Below, one piece after another: positions 17,115 to 26,225 of a stretch of 64,000 nt of DNA. The stretch's first letter is position 1. Every line of letters begins with the position of its first letter. A program made the translations under genes and the position numbers. The stretch is taken from the NCBI GenBank assembly GCA_039179985.1, contig JBCDED010000004.1, forward strand, positions 1-64,000, given 5' to 3'. The notes beneath the pieces were generated by a model. The model searched no databases. It was not told the DNA's origin and worked only from the letters and a program-made list of their open reading frames with translations. Source of the stretch: JBCCMQ01 sp039179985. Lineage in GTDB: Bacteria; Pseudomonadota; Alphaproteobacteria; Rhodobacterales; Rhodobacteraceae.

Positions 17115-17819
17115 ATGCCCGCGCCGCTGACGGTCATCATCCCGACGCTCAACGCAGCCGCGACGCTGCCCCGCACGTTGGGCGGCCTTATGCCAGGGCT
17201 TGAGGCCGGGCTGATCCGGCAACTCGTGGTCAGCGACGCCGGTTCCAGGGACGCCACCGGCCAGATTGCCGAAGCTGCCGGCGCGGATTTGATCACAGGC
17301 GCGCCGGGGCGCGGCGGGCAGCTTTTACGCGGCGCCGAAGCCGCGCGGGGCGACTGGCTGCTCTTTGTGCATGCGGACACGGTGCTTACGCCAGGCTGGC
17401 CAGAGGCCGTGCGCGGCCATCTTGCACATCCCGAGGCCGCTGCCTATTTTCGGCTCGCCTTCGATGCTTCGGGGGTTGCTCCCGCCCTTGTCGCGGGATG
17501 GGCCAATCTGCGGTCCCGCATCTTTGGGTTGCCTTATGGTGATCAGGGTCTGCTCTTGCACCGGGATCTCTATGCTGCGGTTGGCGGGTTTCGGGATCAG
17601 CCGCTCATGGAAGATGTGGCCATGGCCCGGGCGCTTCGGGGACGGCTGAGGCCCCTTGACGCTATCGCCGCGACAAGTGCTGCGCGGTATCAGGCGGACG
17701 GCTGGATTCGGCGCGGCGGCGCGAATATCTGGCTCCTTGCGCGTTACTTTCTGGGCGCGTCGCCCGATACGCTGGCAAAGGCCTACCGGTCGGGTCGCGC
17801 GCCACCGCCAGGCAATTGA
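17115..17819 (+). CDS. Family-2 glycosyltransferase, TIGR04283 type
   Basis: About 234 residues of a GT-A fold glycosyltransferase: LTVIIPTLNAAATLPRTL at the N-terminus, SDAGSRDAT, GRGGQL and the catalytic-region FVHADTVL, with RYQADGWIRRGG at the C-terminus. This matches the small TIGR04283 group, sometimes annotated as arsenosugar-biosynthesis associated, but no arsenic genes are nearby. ATG 17115 was chosen over GTG 17091. It is divergent from ygfZ and 55 bases upstream of the aminotransferase gene. Confidence 0.78.
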   Translation: MPAPLTVIIPTLNAAATLPRTLGGLMPGLEAGLIRQLVVSDAGSRDATGQIAEAAGADLITGAPGRGGQLLRGAEAARGDWLLFVHADTVLTPGWPEAVRGHLAHPEAAAYFRLAFDASGVAPALVAGWANLRSRIFGLPYGDQGLLLHRDLYAAVGGFRDQPLMEDVAMARALRGRLRPLDAIAATSAARYQADGWIRRGGANIWLLARYFLGASPDTLAKAYRSGRAPPPGN

Positions 17820-17874
17820 CCTCTTCGCGCAAGGAGAATAGGTCCGATTGGTACACCCAAACCCGGAGCCTTCC

Positions 17875-19116
17875 ATGAGCCTTGCCAACGGACGCCACTA
17901 CCTTGCGATCCCCGGACCCTCGGTCATGCCGGACCGCGTACTACAGGCCATGCATCAACCGGCGCCGAACATCTATTCGGGCGATCTGGTGGATATGACC
18001 CATGGGATCATCCCCGATCTCAAGGCCGTCGCGGGCACTGAACAATTTGCCGCGATCTATATCGCCAACGGTCACGGGGCCTGGGAAGCGGCGCTTTCCA
18101 ATGTTCTCAGGCGTGGCGACAAGGTTCTGGTGCTAGCGACGGGGCGGTTCTGCGTCGGCTGGGGCGAGATGGCGACGCGGCTCGGCGCCGAGGTCGAGAC
18201 GCTGGATTTCGGTCAGCGCGCGCCGGTGGATGTGGTCCGCGTGGCAGAGCACCTGAAAGCCGATACCGATCACGCCATCAAGGCAGTGCTTGTTGTGCAG
18301 GTCGATACCTCGACAAGCGTCAAGAACGACATTCCGGCGTTGCGGGGCGCCATGGATGATGCGGACCATCCGGCGCTTTTGATGGTCGATTGCATCGCTT
18401 GCCTTGGCTGCGACGAGTTTCACATGGATGCCTGGGGCGTCGATGTCATGGTGACAGGCAGTCAGAAAGGGCTGATGACGCCGCCGGGACTGGGGCTGGT
18501 TTTCTTCAATGAAAAGGCAGATGCCGCCCGGGACAGGGCTGATGTTGTCAGTGGCTACTGGGACTGGCGCCCGCGTTCACGCCCCGAGGAATACTATCAG
18601 TTTTTCGGCGGCACTGCGCCGACACATCACCTTTTTGGCCTCCGGGAGGCCCTGAACATGATCGTCCACGAAGAGGGCCTGCCCTCCTTCTGGGCGCGGC
18701 ACGAAGCGCTCGCGCGCGCTATCTGGGCGGCCTTCGGGGTTTGGGGGCAGGATGGTCCAATTGAGCTGAACATTGCCGATCCGGCCTACCGCAGCAACGC
18801 GGTGACCTCGCTGCGCATCGGCGCGCCCCATGGCACGGCCCTGCGTGACTGGGTGACGGAGAACGCGGGTGTGACGCTTGGGATCGGACTGGGCATGGCG
18901 GCGCCGGGCGATCCGGCCTGGCACGGGTTCTTCCGCATCGGCCATATGGGTCATGTGAATGCTCAGATGGTGATGGGCGCACTGTCGTCCATCGACGCAG
19001 GACTGAAAGCGTTGGATATTCCCCATGGGTCAGGGGCTCTGGAAGCGGCAACGCCGGTAATTGCCGAAGCGGTCCGGGCGTCAGCGACCCCGCTGCGCAC
19101 GGCGGTTACCGCCTAG
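17875..19116 (+). CDS. Alanine/serine-glyoxylate aminotransferase family protein
   Basis: 413 residues of a class V PLP aminotransferase. Visible are the N-terminal YLAIPGPSVMPDRV, the GHGAWEAALSNVL cofactor loop, the cofactor aspartate in VDCIACLG and the PLP lysine in TGSQKGLMTPPGLG (about Lys201). Family members transfer amino groups to glyoxylate in photorespiration-like and serine-cycle metabolism. The start MSLANGRHY at 17875 is preferred to the upstream ATG at 17848. The 3' end overlaps a small convergent gene by 36 bases. BhcA of the hydroxyaspartate cycle is a relative, but the rest of that cycle is absent here. Confidence 0.87.
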   Translation: MSLANGRHYLAIPGPSVMPDRVLQAMHQPAPNIYSGDLVDMTHGIIPDLKAVAGTEQFAAIYIANGHGAWEAALSNVLRRGDKVLVLATGRFCVGWGEMATRLGAEVETLDFGQRAPVDVVRVAEHLKADTDHAIKAVLVVQVDTSTSVKNDIPALRGAMDDADHPALLMVDCIACLGCDEFHMDAWGVDVMVTGSQKGLMTPPGLGLVFFNEKADAARDRADVVSGYWDWRPRSRPEEYYQFFGGTAPTHHLFGLREALNMIVHEEGLPSFWARHEALARAIWAAFGVWGQDGPIELNIADPAYRSNAVTSLRIGAPHGTALRDWVTENAGVTLGIGLGMAAPGDPAWHGFFRIGHMGHVNAQMVMGALSSIDAGLKALDIPHGSGALEAATPVIAEAVRASATPLRTAVTA

Positions 19117-19275
19117 GACGATCAGCCGGTCCATAGACCAGCCTGAAAACAGCGCCGCCATCAGGCCCCATATGGCCCAGATCGCGAAAAGGAAAATGAA
19201 AAGCAGCACGCCGAAGCTGACCAAGAACGGCTTGGTGAAATCCGGCGCTTCTCCAATCTCGTTGCGGTTGTCCAT
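19081..19275 (-). CDS. Small single-helix membrane protein, 64 aa
   Basis: Begins MDNRNEIGEAPDFTKPFL, followed by one strong transmembrane helix (about 19-42, LVSFGVLLFIFLFAIWAIWG) and a short basic tail. The ATG at 19275 has a GGGAG ribosome site 6 bases upstream. The 3' end overlaps the aminotransferase gene convergently by 36 bases. Conservation cannot be judged from the window, but codon use and the ribosome site support a real gene. Function unknown. Confidence 0.6.
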   Translation of the reverse strand: MDNRNEIGEAPDFTKPFLVSFGVLLFIFLFAIWAIWGLMAALFSGWSMDRLIVLGGNRRAQRGR

Positions 19276-19397
19276 CAAAACTCCCAGAACGCGGGAGAAG
19301 GATAACCGCTGCGCGCGGCCTGTCACGCGCTTTTTCGAGGGCGTTTTTGACGCCGGGTTGGCTTGGGGGGCCTTTTGCAGTCCTCCTTAGGCGCGCC

Positions 19398-19830
19398 AGT
19401 CTTATTTGAGATCAAGAAAGTCTCTGCGCCGACATTCGAGATTGCCGGGACAAAGGAGATAACCGTCGGGACGACAAGAAAGTGCCAAAAAACGGAAGCA
19501 CCCTAAGATAGATACCCCCGTCCCAGTCTTCAGCGCCGATTGCGCAAAGAAAATGTCTATACCGAAGGGCGGGGCAAACAGGCCGATTGCCAGGTTGATC
19601 GCCATGACGACCCAGAAATGGATCTTTTTGATGTTCAGCGCGTCCGCAACCGGGATCATAACCGGCGTCAACGACGGTACGCCCGGTACAGAATCCATGG
19701 AGCGCACCCAGATCAGTAGGATAAGGTTCACAGCAAGCAAGAACTGCCATGCCGTGATGTCGTTTGAGAAAAGCCAGTTCGATAGCGCTACCGGCACCTG
19801 GGTGACGGCGCCCTTGACCCTGGCCCCCAC
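19398..19830 (-). pseudogene. Decayed C-terminal fragment of a TRAP transporter large permease (DctM)
   Basis: The frame ending at 19402 encodes recognisable DctM C-terminal elements: AVNLILLIWV, TPVMIPVADALNI and HFWVVMAINLAIGLFAPPFG. After about residue 107 similarity jumps to the -1/+1 frames: IYLRVLPFF in one, then TVISFVPAISNVGAETF in another, which is how intact DctM proteins end. At least two frameshifts are therefore needed. The first two-thirds of a normal DctM (about 430 residues) and the DctP/DctQ partners are missing. This is a relic, unrelated in position to the intact TRAP genes at 43.9-47.1 kb. Confidence 0.75.
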
Positions 19831-19894
19831 TCTGGGCGACCGCCCCTGGTTTTCTCTGGAAAGTTTTGCGGAAGTCGACCGGGCCTAAACGCGG

Positions 19895-21001
19895 CTAGCC
19901 GCGCGCGCGTTCAAGGGCGATTGGGAGCGCTTCAGCGAAGGCGTCAAGGTCTTCGGGATGCCCCGCTGAGACGCGGATGCAGCGATTGCCGGGTGCGGCG
20001 AAGGGCATGCGCACAAACAGCCCTTGCGCAATCAGACCGTCCAGAACGGCCTTGGCAAAGGCGCCCTCGCGGCCGCAGTCGATGGTGACGAAATTGGTGG
20101 CCGTCGGCAGCGGCTCCAGCCCATTTTCGCGGGCGATGCTGCCAATCCGTGTGCAGGCCGCGTGGATCTTGAGCACCGTCTGCTCCAGGTAGTCCGGATC
20201 CCCAAGCGCCGCCAATGCGCCAGCCTGGGCCACGCGCCCGACGCCAAAGTGATTGCGCACCTTATTGAAGGCCGTGATCAGCTCTTCGTGGCCAATTGCA
20301 TAGCCAACACGCAGGCCCGCCAGCCCGTAGGCCTTTGAGAACGTGCGCATCCTCAGGACCCTCGGGTCCGATGTATCGAGCGGTGGTACGACGCCCGGCG
20401 GCGCGGTGTCGCTGTAGGCCTCGTCGAGCAGCAGCAGGCAACCGTCCGGCAGCCGCGCAATGGCCTCGGCCAGCGTCGCCTCGGTGTGCCAACTGCCCAT
20501 GGGGTTGTCCGGGTTGGCAAGGTAGATCATCCTGGCGCCAGCGTCGCCCGCGCGTTGCCAGAGCGCGTCAAGGTCCGCATGGTCATCACGGTAAGGGACT
20601 TTGTGTAGCTGCCCGCCATAGCCCGCCACATGGTAGTTGAACGTCGGATAGGCGCCGTCGGAGGTGACGACGGCATCGCCCGGCCCTACAAGCAGCCGCA
20701 CGGCGTAGCCCAGAAGCCCGTCGATGCCTTCGCCCGGCATGACGTTGGCCGGGGCCAAGCCGTGGTGCGCGGCGAGCGCCGTGCGCAGGTCGTGCATTTC
20801 CGGGTCACCGTACATCCAGGTCTCAGTCGCCGCTTGCCGCATAGCGTCCACGGCCCGTGGCGAGGGGCCGAAAACGCTTTCGTTCGCGCCGATGCGCGCG
20901 CGGAAGGGGTGTCCGAGCGCCCGTTCCTGCGCTTCTGGACCCACGAAAGGGACAGAGGCGGGAAGCGAGGCGGCGAGTGGGGTGAGGCGCGGTGTCGTCA
21001 T
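19895..21001 (-). CDS. Class I/II pyridoxal-phosphate aminotransferase, HisC-like
   Basis: 368 residues. Features are RIGANESVFGPSP near the N-terminus, NPDNPMGSW (cofactor asparagine), LLDEAYSD with the Asp and Tyr, and RTFSKAYGLAGLRVGYA with the PLP lysine. This is the HisC/Cobalamin-CobD-like layout, but several HisC paralogues of differing substrate exist in alphaproteobacteria and no his genes are nearby, so an aromatic or other amino acid role is possible. ATG 21001 (MTTPRLTPL) was chosen over 21037. It stands 39 bases after the DUF1992 gene. Confidence 0.82.
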   Translation of the reverse strand: MTTPRLTPLAASLPASVPFVGPEAQERALGHPFRARIGANESVFGPSPRAVDAMRQAATETWMYGDPEMHDLRTALAAHHGLAPANVMPGEGIDGLLGYAVRLLVGPGDAVVTSDGAYPTFNYHVAGYGGQLHKVPYRDDHADLDALWQRAGDAGARMIYLANPDNPMGSWHTEATLAEAIARLPDGCLLLLDEAYSDTAPPGVVPPLDTSDPRVLRMRTFSKAYGLAGLRVGYAIGHEELITAFNKVRNHFGVGRVAQAGALAALGDPDYLEQTVLKIHAACTRIGSIARENGLEPLPTATNFVTIDCGREGAFAKAVLDGLIAQGLFVRMPFAAPGNRCIRVSAGHPEDLDAFAEALPIALERARG

Positions 21002-21040
21002 GGCGGTTTGGGTAGCGCTTTGGCCCGGCGCGGGCAAGCG

Positions 21041-21376
21041 TCAGCCCTTCATGAACTTGCGCCGCGCTTCCTGGGCGATCGACAGCTTCATCTGCACATC
21101 GGCCACACGCCTCATGGCAGGCTTTTCGGCGTCGGTACCTTTGGCGGCGCGGTAGGCCTCTTGAGCCGCGGCAAGTTCTTTTTTCAGACGTACTTCTTCG
21201 GGTAGCGCGCCCGCCTCGGCCATGATCCGGTGGGCGGCGGCTTCGCCGGCGTCAAGGTAGGCTTCTTCGGGCCTGTGCGGCAGGGGTTTGCCTTCGCCGT
21301 CCAGCCCCGACAGCTTGCCCTCAAGCTGGGCTTTGCGGATCTGCTGTTCCGTCAGACGTTGCCAGTCTGCCGCCAT
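21041..21376 (-). CDS. DUF1992 (DnaJ-homologue-like) protein, 111 aa
   Basis: Small helical protein with the DUF1992 hallmarks: ITEQQIRKA-like opening (LTEQQIRKAQLEGKLSGL), GEGKPL and HRIMAEAGALPEEVRLKKEL. The group is weakly related to a J-domain-associated region and has no established function. It sits 7 bases after valS on the same strand and is likely co-transcribed with it and with the aminotransferase gene that follows. Confidence 0.85.
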   Translation of the reverse strand: MAADWQRLTEQQIRKAQLEGKLSGLDGEGKPLPHRPEEAYLDAGEAAAHRIMAEAGALPEEVRLKKELAAAQEAYRAAKGTDAEKPAMRRVADVQMKLSIAQEARRKFMKG

Positions 21377-21383
21377 GGCTCCC

Positions 21384-24300
21384 TCATGCCAGTTCGGCCA
21401 GCCGGTCGAGCGCGGCTTTGATCTTGGTCGCCTCAGCCTCTTTCGCTGCCAGCGTTTCGCGGGTTTCCTCGACCACGTCTTCAGGGGCGGAGGCCACGAA
21501 TTTCGGGTTGTTCACCCGACCGCGCAGCCCGCCCATGTCTTTTTCGAGCTTACCCAGAGACTTTGACAACCGGTCCTTTTCGGCGCCCACGTCAATGATG
21601 CCTTCGAGTGGCAGGCAGAACGTGGCCCCGCCCACGGGCAGAGTGACCGATCCTTTCGGCGCGGTATCGGCGGCAGTCAGTCCCTCAATGCGTGCAAGCC
21701 GCAAGATCAGCGCGGCGTTCCGGTCCCAGGCGGATAGCGCGTCGTTCGACATCTCCAGCGCCAGCATCGGCATCTTGAGGCTGGCGGGCACATTCATCTC
21801 GCCCCGCGCGGACCGGATGGCCTCCACCACCGCGATGACCCAGTTCATCTCGGTATCCGCCGCCTGATCGATTAGTTCGGCGCCGTATTCGGGCCAGTCG
21901 GCCAGAACGAGCATCTTCTGACGCGCGGCCAGAATGCCCCATAGCTCTTCGGTGATGTAGGGCATGATGGGATGTAACAGGATCAGGCACTGGTCCAGAA
22001 CCCAGGCCATGGTCGTGCGTGTCTCCGTCACAACCGCCGCATCCTCGGAGGCGAAGAGCGGTTTTGAGAACTCAAGATACCAGTCGCAGACCTTGCCCCA
22101 GACAAAGGCGTAGAGCGCGTTCGCGGCGTCGTTGAAGCGATAGGCGGCCAGCGCCGCGTCCACCTCTTCGCGCACCTTCGCCGTTTCGCCGATGATCCAG
22201 CGGTTCACCGTCTGATTTGCGTCCGGAACGCCGGGCGCGCGCCCAGCCTCGAAAACGCCGTTCATCTCGGCAAAGCGGCAGGCGTTCCAAAGCTTCGTGC
22301 CGAAGTTCCTGTAGCCTGCGATACGGCTTGTCGACAGCTTGAGATCCCGGCCCATGGCGGCCATGGACGTCAGCGTGAAGCGCACCGCATCGGCGCCGTA
22401 TTCGTCGATCAGTTCCAGCGGGTCGAGGACGTTGCCGAGCGACTTCGACATCTTCTTGCCCTTCTCGTCACGGACCAGCGCGTGGACGTAGACCGTGTGG
22501 AAAGGGACGTCCTTCACGACCTCAAGCTGCATCATCATCATCCGGGCGACCCAGAAGAAAATGATATCGAAACCGGTGACCAGAACGTCGGTCGGGAAGT
22601 ATTTTTTCAGCTCTTCGGTCTCTTCCGGCCAGCCGAGCGTGCCGATGGGCCAAAGCCCGGACGAGAACCAGGTGTCGAGAACGTCGGGATCGCGCCATAT
22701 GCCGATTTTCCCAGTGTCCTTCAACGACAGGGATTCAAGCCAATCGGAAACGACAACCACATCCTTGCTGTAGGCCTTGCGAGCTGCCTCAATTGCCTCA
22801 ACCTCTGTGGGGCGACAAATCTGCCAGCCCGAACCATCGGACTTCCAAGCTAGCTGTGAAGCACCAGAGATTTGCGCATCATAGGGCCCATACCAAACCG
22901 GAATCTGGTGCCCCCACCACAACTGGCGGCTGATCGTCCAGGGCTCGATGTTCTCAAGCCAGTGGAAATAGACCTTCTCGTGCTGCTCGGGCAGGATCGT
23001 TGTCCGCCCGTCGCGCACGGCGTCTATGGCGGGCTGGACAATCTGGGCGGTGTCGACGAACCACTGGTCGGTCAGCATGGGCTCGATCACAACCTTCGAG
23101 CGGTCGCCGAAGGGCTGGGTGATGGTCTTGGCCTCGACCAGCGGCACCAGCGTGCCTGCGCGCTCGTCTCCCGGCTTCAGCGCCGTGCGGCCAAGGCGCG
23201 GGTCATCGGCGCGCGTGGTGACGGCAAGGCCTTCGTTCGTGATCTGCTCGACCACCCGTTTCCGTGCGTCAAAGCGGTCGAGACCGCGCAAATCGTCGGG
23301 CACGATGTTGATGCCGTCCACGGACTGAACAGTGAACTCCGCGCCTTTGGCGATGGCGTCCGCCTTGCCGGCCTCTTCCGCGTAAGGCGCGCCGTCCGCG
23401 CGCAGCGTGCCGTCCATGGCCATCAGGCGGTACATAGGGATGCCGCCCCGCGACGCGACGCCGTAGTCGTTGAAGTCATGGGCGCCGGTGATCTTCACCG
23501 CGCCGGAGCCGAAATCCGGGTCTGGGTATTCGTCGGTGATGATGGGGATCAGGCGACGGTGCTCTTTCGGGCCGACCGGGATTTCGCAGAGCTGCCCGAC
23601 GATGGGCGCGTAGCGTTCGTCGGACGGGTGCACGGCGACCGCGCCGTCGCCCAGCATGGTCTCGGGGCGCGTGGTGGCGATGGAGATGTAGTTGCGCGTC
23701 TCGCGCAGGGTGACGGTGCCGTCTTCGTCCTTTTCGACGTATTCGTAGGTCGCACCGTCCGCGAGCGGGTATTTGAAGTGCCACATGTGGCCGTCGACGT
23801 CGATGTTCTCGACCTCTAGGTCACTGATCGCCGTCTCGAAATGCGGGTCCCAATTCACCAGCCGCTTGCCACGGTAGATGATGCCCTTGTTGTAGAGATC
23901 GACGAAGACCTTGATGACCGCATCGTGGAAGTCGGGCGAGTTTTCGTGGCCGACGCGCGTGTCGCCGGGGGCGCCCGCCATTGTGAAAGCGTTGCGCGAC
24001 CAGTCGCAGGACGCGCCGAGGCGTTTGAGCTGATTGATGATCGTCCCGCCGGATTTGCGCTTTTGTTCCCAGACAAGATCCACGAAATCCGAGCGGCTCA
24101 TATCGGTGCGACGCTGGTTGGTCTTCGCGAGTTCCCGTTCCACGACCATCTGCGTGGCAATACCGGCGTGGTCCTGCCCCGGTTGCCAAAGCGTGTCGAA
24201 GCCGCGCATCCGGTGCCATCGCACAAGTATGTCCTGCAGGGTGTTGTTGAAGGCATGTCCCATATGCAGCGAGCCCGTGACATTGGGCGGCGGGATCATG

Positions 24301-24419
24301 ATGCAGAAGGTCTCGGCCCGGCGCGCGCCCGCGCCCGCCACAAAGCACCCGGCCTCTTCCCAGGCAGCGTAAAGCCGGTTTTCGGCCTCGGCGGCGTCAA
24401 AGGTCTTTTCCATGGGCAT
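21384..24419 (-). CDS. valS: Valyl-tRNA synthetase
   Basis: 1011-residue class I synthetase. The HIGH-type motif HMGH is at 52-55 within PPPNVTGSLHMGH, the KMSKS loop is at about 653-657, the large CP1 editing domain lies between them, and the C-terminal tRNA-arm coiled coil (EKDRLSKSLGKLEKD onward) fills the last 65 residues. It charges tRNA-Val and edits misactivated threonine. It is longer than E. coli ValS (951) by small insertions in the editing and anticodon regions, normal for Rhodobacteraceae. No T-box or leader is visible. Confidence 0.98.
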   Translation of the reverse strand: MPMEKTFDAAEAENRLYAAWEEAGCFVAGAGARRAETFCIMIPPPNVTGSLHMGHAFNNTLQDILVRWHRMRGFDTLWQPGQDHAGIATQMVVERELAKTNQRRTDMSRSDFVDLVWEQKRKSGGTIINQLKRLGASCDWSRNAFTMAGAPGDTRVGHENSPDFHDAVIKVFVDLYNKGIIYRGKRLVNWDPHFETAISDLEVENIDVDGHMWHFKYPLADGATYEYVEKDEDGTVTLRETRNYISIATTRPETMLGDGAVAVHPSDERYAPIVGQLCEIPVGPKEHRRLIPIITDEYPDPDFGSGAVKITGAHDFNDYGVASRGGIPMYRLMAMDGTLRADGAPYAEEAGKADAIAKGAEFTVQSVDGINIVPDDLRGLDRFDARKRVVEQITNEGLAVTTRADDPRLGRTALKPGDERAGTLVPLVEAKTITQPFGDRSKVVIEPMLTDQWFVDTAQIVQPAIDAVRDGRTTILPEQHEKVYFHWLENIEPWTISRQLWWGHQIPVWYGPYDAQISGASQLAWKSDGSGWQICRPTEVEAIEAARKAYSKDVVVVSDWLESLSLKDTGKIGIWRDPDVLDTWFSSGLWPIGTLGWPEETEELKKYFPTDVLVTGFDIIFFWVARMMMMQLEVVKDVPFHTVYVHALVRDEKGKKMSKSLGNVLDPLELIDEYGADAVRFTLTSMAAMGRDLKLSTSRIAGYRNFGTKLWNACRFAEMNGVFEAGRAPGVPDANQTVNRWIIGETAKVREEVDAALAAYRFNDAANALYAFVWGKVCDWYLEFSKPLFASEDAAVVTETRTTMAWVLDQCLILLHPIMPYITEELWGILAARQKMLVLADWPEYGAELIDQAADTEMNWVIAVVEAIRSARGEMNVPASLKMPMLALEMSNDALSAWDRNAALILRLARIEGLTAADTAPKGSVTLPVGGATFCLPLEGIIDVGAEKDRLSKSLGKLEKDMGGLRGRVNNPKFVASAPEDVVEETRETLAAKEAEATKIKAALDRLAELA

Positions 24420-24550
24420 CGTCGGCGTCCTTCGCGGGTCTCGTCAGCGGCTCAATTACCGGAGCAATGGAGGAAGGGAAAGACACTGCGCCGCCGCATA
24501 GCATGGATTTCAGGGCAAGCGGCGCAGTAATGCGCATCAAGGCCGCACCC

Positions 24551-25606
24551 TTAATCGAGTGGCGCGTTCAATGTCATGCCAGGAACAACGATGCCCCCCC
24601 GGTCGCCCGGCGTGATCGAGCCATAGCGCTGCCGGAACACTGGCGGCAACGCGCGGTCGCCGGGCAGGCTGAGCCAGAGCCGCAAGAGATGCCTGCGCTT
24701 GTCCGGTTCCGGCCAGTCGGTGAATCCGGTCCGGTCGTGAAGCTGGTTGTGATTGTAGACGAACTGCATGTCGCCGGGTGCGAGATCCATGGAGAAATGC
24801 ATCTCGGGGTCGTTGGCGAGCCGGTCGAAGAGATCAAGCGCCGCCTGCTTGTCGGGCGACAGGGCCGGGACGCCGTCGAAACGCTGCGCGCTTTCGATGT
24901 ACTGGCGTTGGTAGCAAACCGTCAGATGGTTGTCGTGCCAGTTCAGCACGGGAATATCGAACCAAGGGTTTTCACCTTCGGGCACCTCGCCGCGGCGGTC
25001 TGTGGCAATAGGCTCGAAAAGTAGGGCAGCCAGCTCGGGTGCCTCGTTGAGCATGCGGTTCCAGATCGCTTCGGCGCTGACGAGCAACGAGCGCCCACCT
25101 TCTTTTGCTGCCTGTAGGCAGAGTAACCCCACCACATCGGCGCTGTCGGTATGGAAGGACTGCCGCTCGGCGGTCTGGTAGATTCGCGTGTTGGGGTCGG
25201 CTGCATTGGCTCCGGTGTCACGCACGTGGCCGAGGATATGGCCAGCGGCGTTCTGCGACCTCGCGCTGCCCAGGTGAGCACCGATGCCGCAGAAAATGGC
25301 CGCAGCGGTGGCCCGGTCGTAACCATGGACGGGAAGCCCGGAAATCACACGCACCCCGGCGCCTGACCTGAGGTCTTCCTGCAGCCCGGCGAGGCTGCTG
25401 GCGAAGGCGTCCAGCGGAAAGTCCTCTTTGGTGATCTGTCCGATGTCCCTGCCGAGGCTGAGGAAATGGGCAGCGGCAGCCTCCAGTTCTGCGGTGTCCC
25501 CAACGCCCAGGGTCTGGCGCCAAAGCTCGGCCCGGCCCGCCATGTCGCGGCCGATCCAGGCCGAGGGGCCCTTCAGCGGACTGGGCGGTAGTGCCGGGCT
25601 AATCAC
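24551..25606 (-). CDS. TauD/TfdA-family Fe(II)/2-oxoglutarate dioxygenase
   Basis: 351 residues numbered from the GTG at 25606. The iron ligands are His152 and Asp154 in FHTDSADVV and the distal His290 in QLHDRTGF; the 2-oxoglutarate arginine is in RRHLLRLWL (about Arg309). It lacks the N-terminal zinc-binding domain of gamma-butyrobetaine hydroxylase and TmpA. The GTG start overlaps the HD-gene stop by 8 bases and has a weak GAGAG site; the ATG at 25651 would overlap by 53 bases with no ribosome site. It is the last gene of a PhyH-HD-TauD operon, so it probably acts on the same substrate or its breakdown product. Confidence 0.85.
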   Translation of the reverse strand: MISPALPPSPLKGPSAWIGRDMAGRAELWRQTLGVGDTAELEAAAAHFLSLGRDIGQITKEDFPLDAFASSLAGLQEDLRSGAGVRVISGLPVHGYDRATAAAIFCGIGAHLGSARSQNAAGHILGHVRDTGANAADPNTRIYQTAERQSFHTDSADVVGLLCLQAAKEGGRSLLVSAEAIWNRMLNEAPELAALLFEPIATDRRGEVPEGENPWFDIPVLNWHDNHLTVCYQRQYIESAQRFDGVPALSPDKQAALDLFDRLANDPEMHFSMDLAPGDMQFVYNHNQLHDRTGFTDWPEPDKRRHLLRLWLSLPGDRALPPVFRQRYGSITPGDRGGIVVPGMTLNAPLD

Positions 25607-26195
25607 TGGAAAGCGGCTCTCGCGCGCCTGGGCGGATGACGGCCGGATCATACGGCGTACGGGCAAAGACCTCGTGCACTCGGGCCTGGAAATGGCTCAA
25701 CGGAAGCGTGTCGTAGTCGGGGTCGAAGGACGACTGATCCCACCGCGCGCAGAACTGAACGCAATCGTCGAAATAGAGGTGGCCTGCGTAGGACTGGCGT
25801 TTTTCGGGGTTCGCACCCACGTGGTGGCCGTAATAGACCAGTTGAAAGTCCCCGTGCTTTTCCACCACCCAGGTGCATTGCTCGCGCACAAAGGGTTTGA
25901 GGATCGTGGCGGCATACTCATCGTGGTTGTAGGGGGCGAAAATGTCACCGATGTCGTGCAAGAGGGCCGAGACAATCCAGTCCGTGTCTGCCCCGTCCCG
26001 TTCTGCCCGGGTGGCCGATTGCAGCGAATGCCCGAGGCGTGTGATCTGGTAGCCCGACAGGCTTTCGTCGAGGCTGACAAGCGCAGTTAGAAGCCGGTCT
26101 GCCGTGCCCTTGGTGTATTCGATCTCATGCTCGGTCAGGAAGTCGTAGTCTTCCTTGTCGCCGTCCTTCATCGCGGTGAACTTGACGTGGTCCAT
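25599..26195 (-). CDS. HD-domain protein of the PhnZ/TmpB mixed-valence diiron oxygenase type
   Basis: 198 residues. Candidate diiron ligands in the order known for PhnZ are His56 (LGHSLQSA), His80-Asp81 (LLHDIGD), His91 (NHDEY), His114 (VVEKHGDF) and Asp153 (ARWDQSSF). The segment LGHSLQSATRAERDGAD is strikingly PhnZ-like. PhnZ and TmpB cleave the C-P bond of 2-hydroxylated aminophosphonates made by a partner 2-oxoglutarate dioxygenase (PhnY or TmpA); here such a partner gene lies 30 bases upstream. The substrate may be a phosphonate or another 1-hydroxylated compound. A plain HD phosphohydrolase is the alternative. Confidence 0.8.
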   Translation of the reverse strand: MDHVKFTAMKDGDKEDYDFLTEHEIEYTKGTADRLLTALVSLDESLSGYQITRLGHSLQSATRAERDGADTDWIVSALLHDIGDIFAPYNHDEYAATILKPFVREQCTWVVEKHGDFQLVYYGHHVGANPEKRQSYAGHLYFDDCVQFCARWDQSSFDPDYDTLPLSHFQARVHEVFARTPYDPAVIRPGAREPLSSD

Positions 26196-26225
26196 GGCAT
26201 CGGTCCTCGTTGGCTGCGTCGCGGA

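Noticed and set aside
17875..19116. BhcA of the beta-hydroxyaspartate cycle
   Set aside because: The dehydratase at 60.3 kb is far away and no aldolase or iminosuccinate reductase is nearby; a general serine/alanine-glyoxylate aminotransferase is safer.
19311..19335. A hairpin GCGCG/CGCGC with TTTTT as terminator of the aminotransferase gene
   Set aside because: Only 5 base pairs with a 10-base loop, nearly 200 bases past the stop and upstream of a minus-strand gene; too weak to call.
22872..23819. A 315-codon open frame antisense to valS
   Set aside because: Shadow of a certain gene; composition is Val-, Arg- and Asp-rich with no family resemblance.
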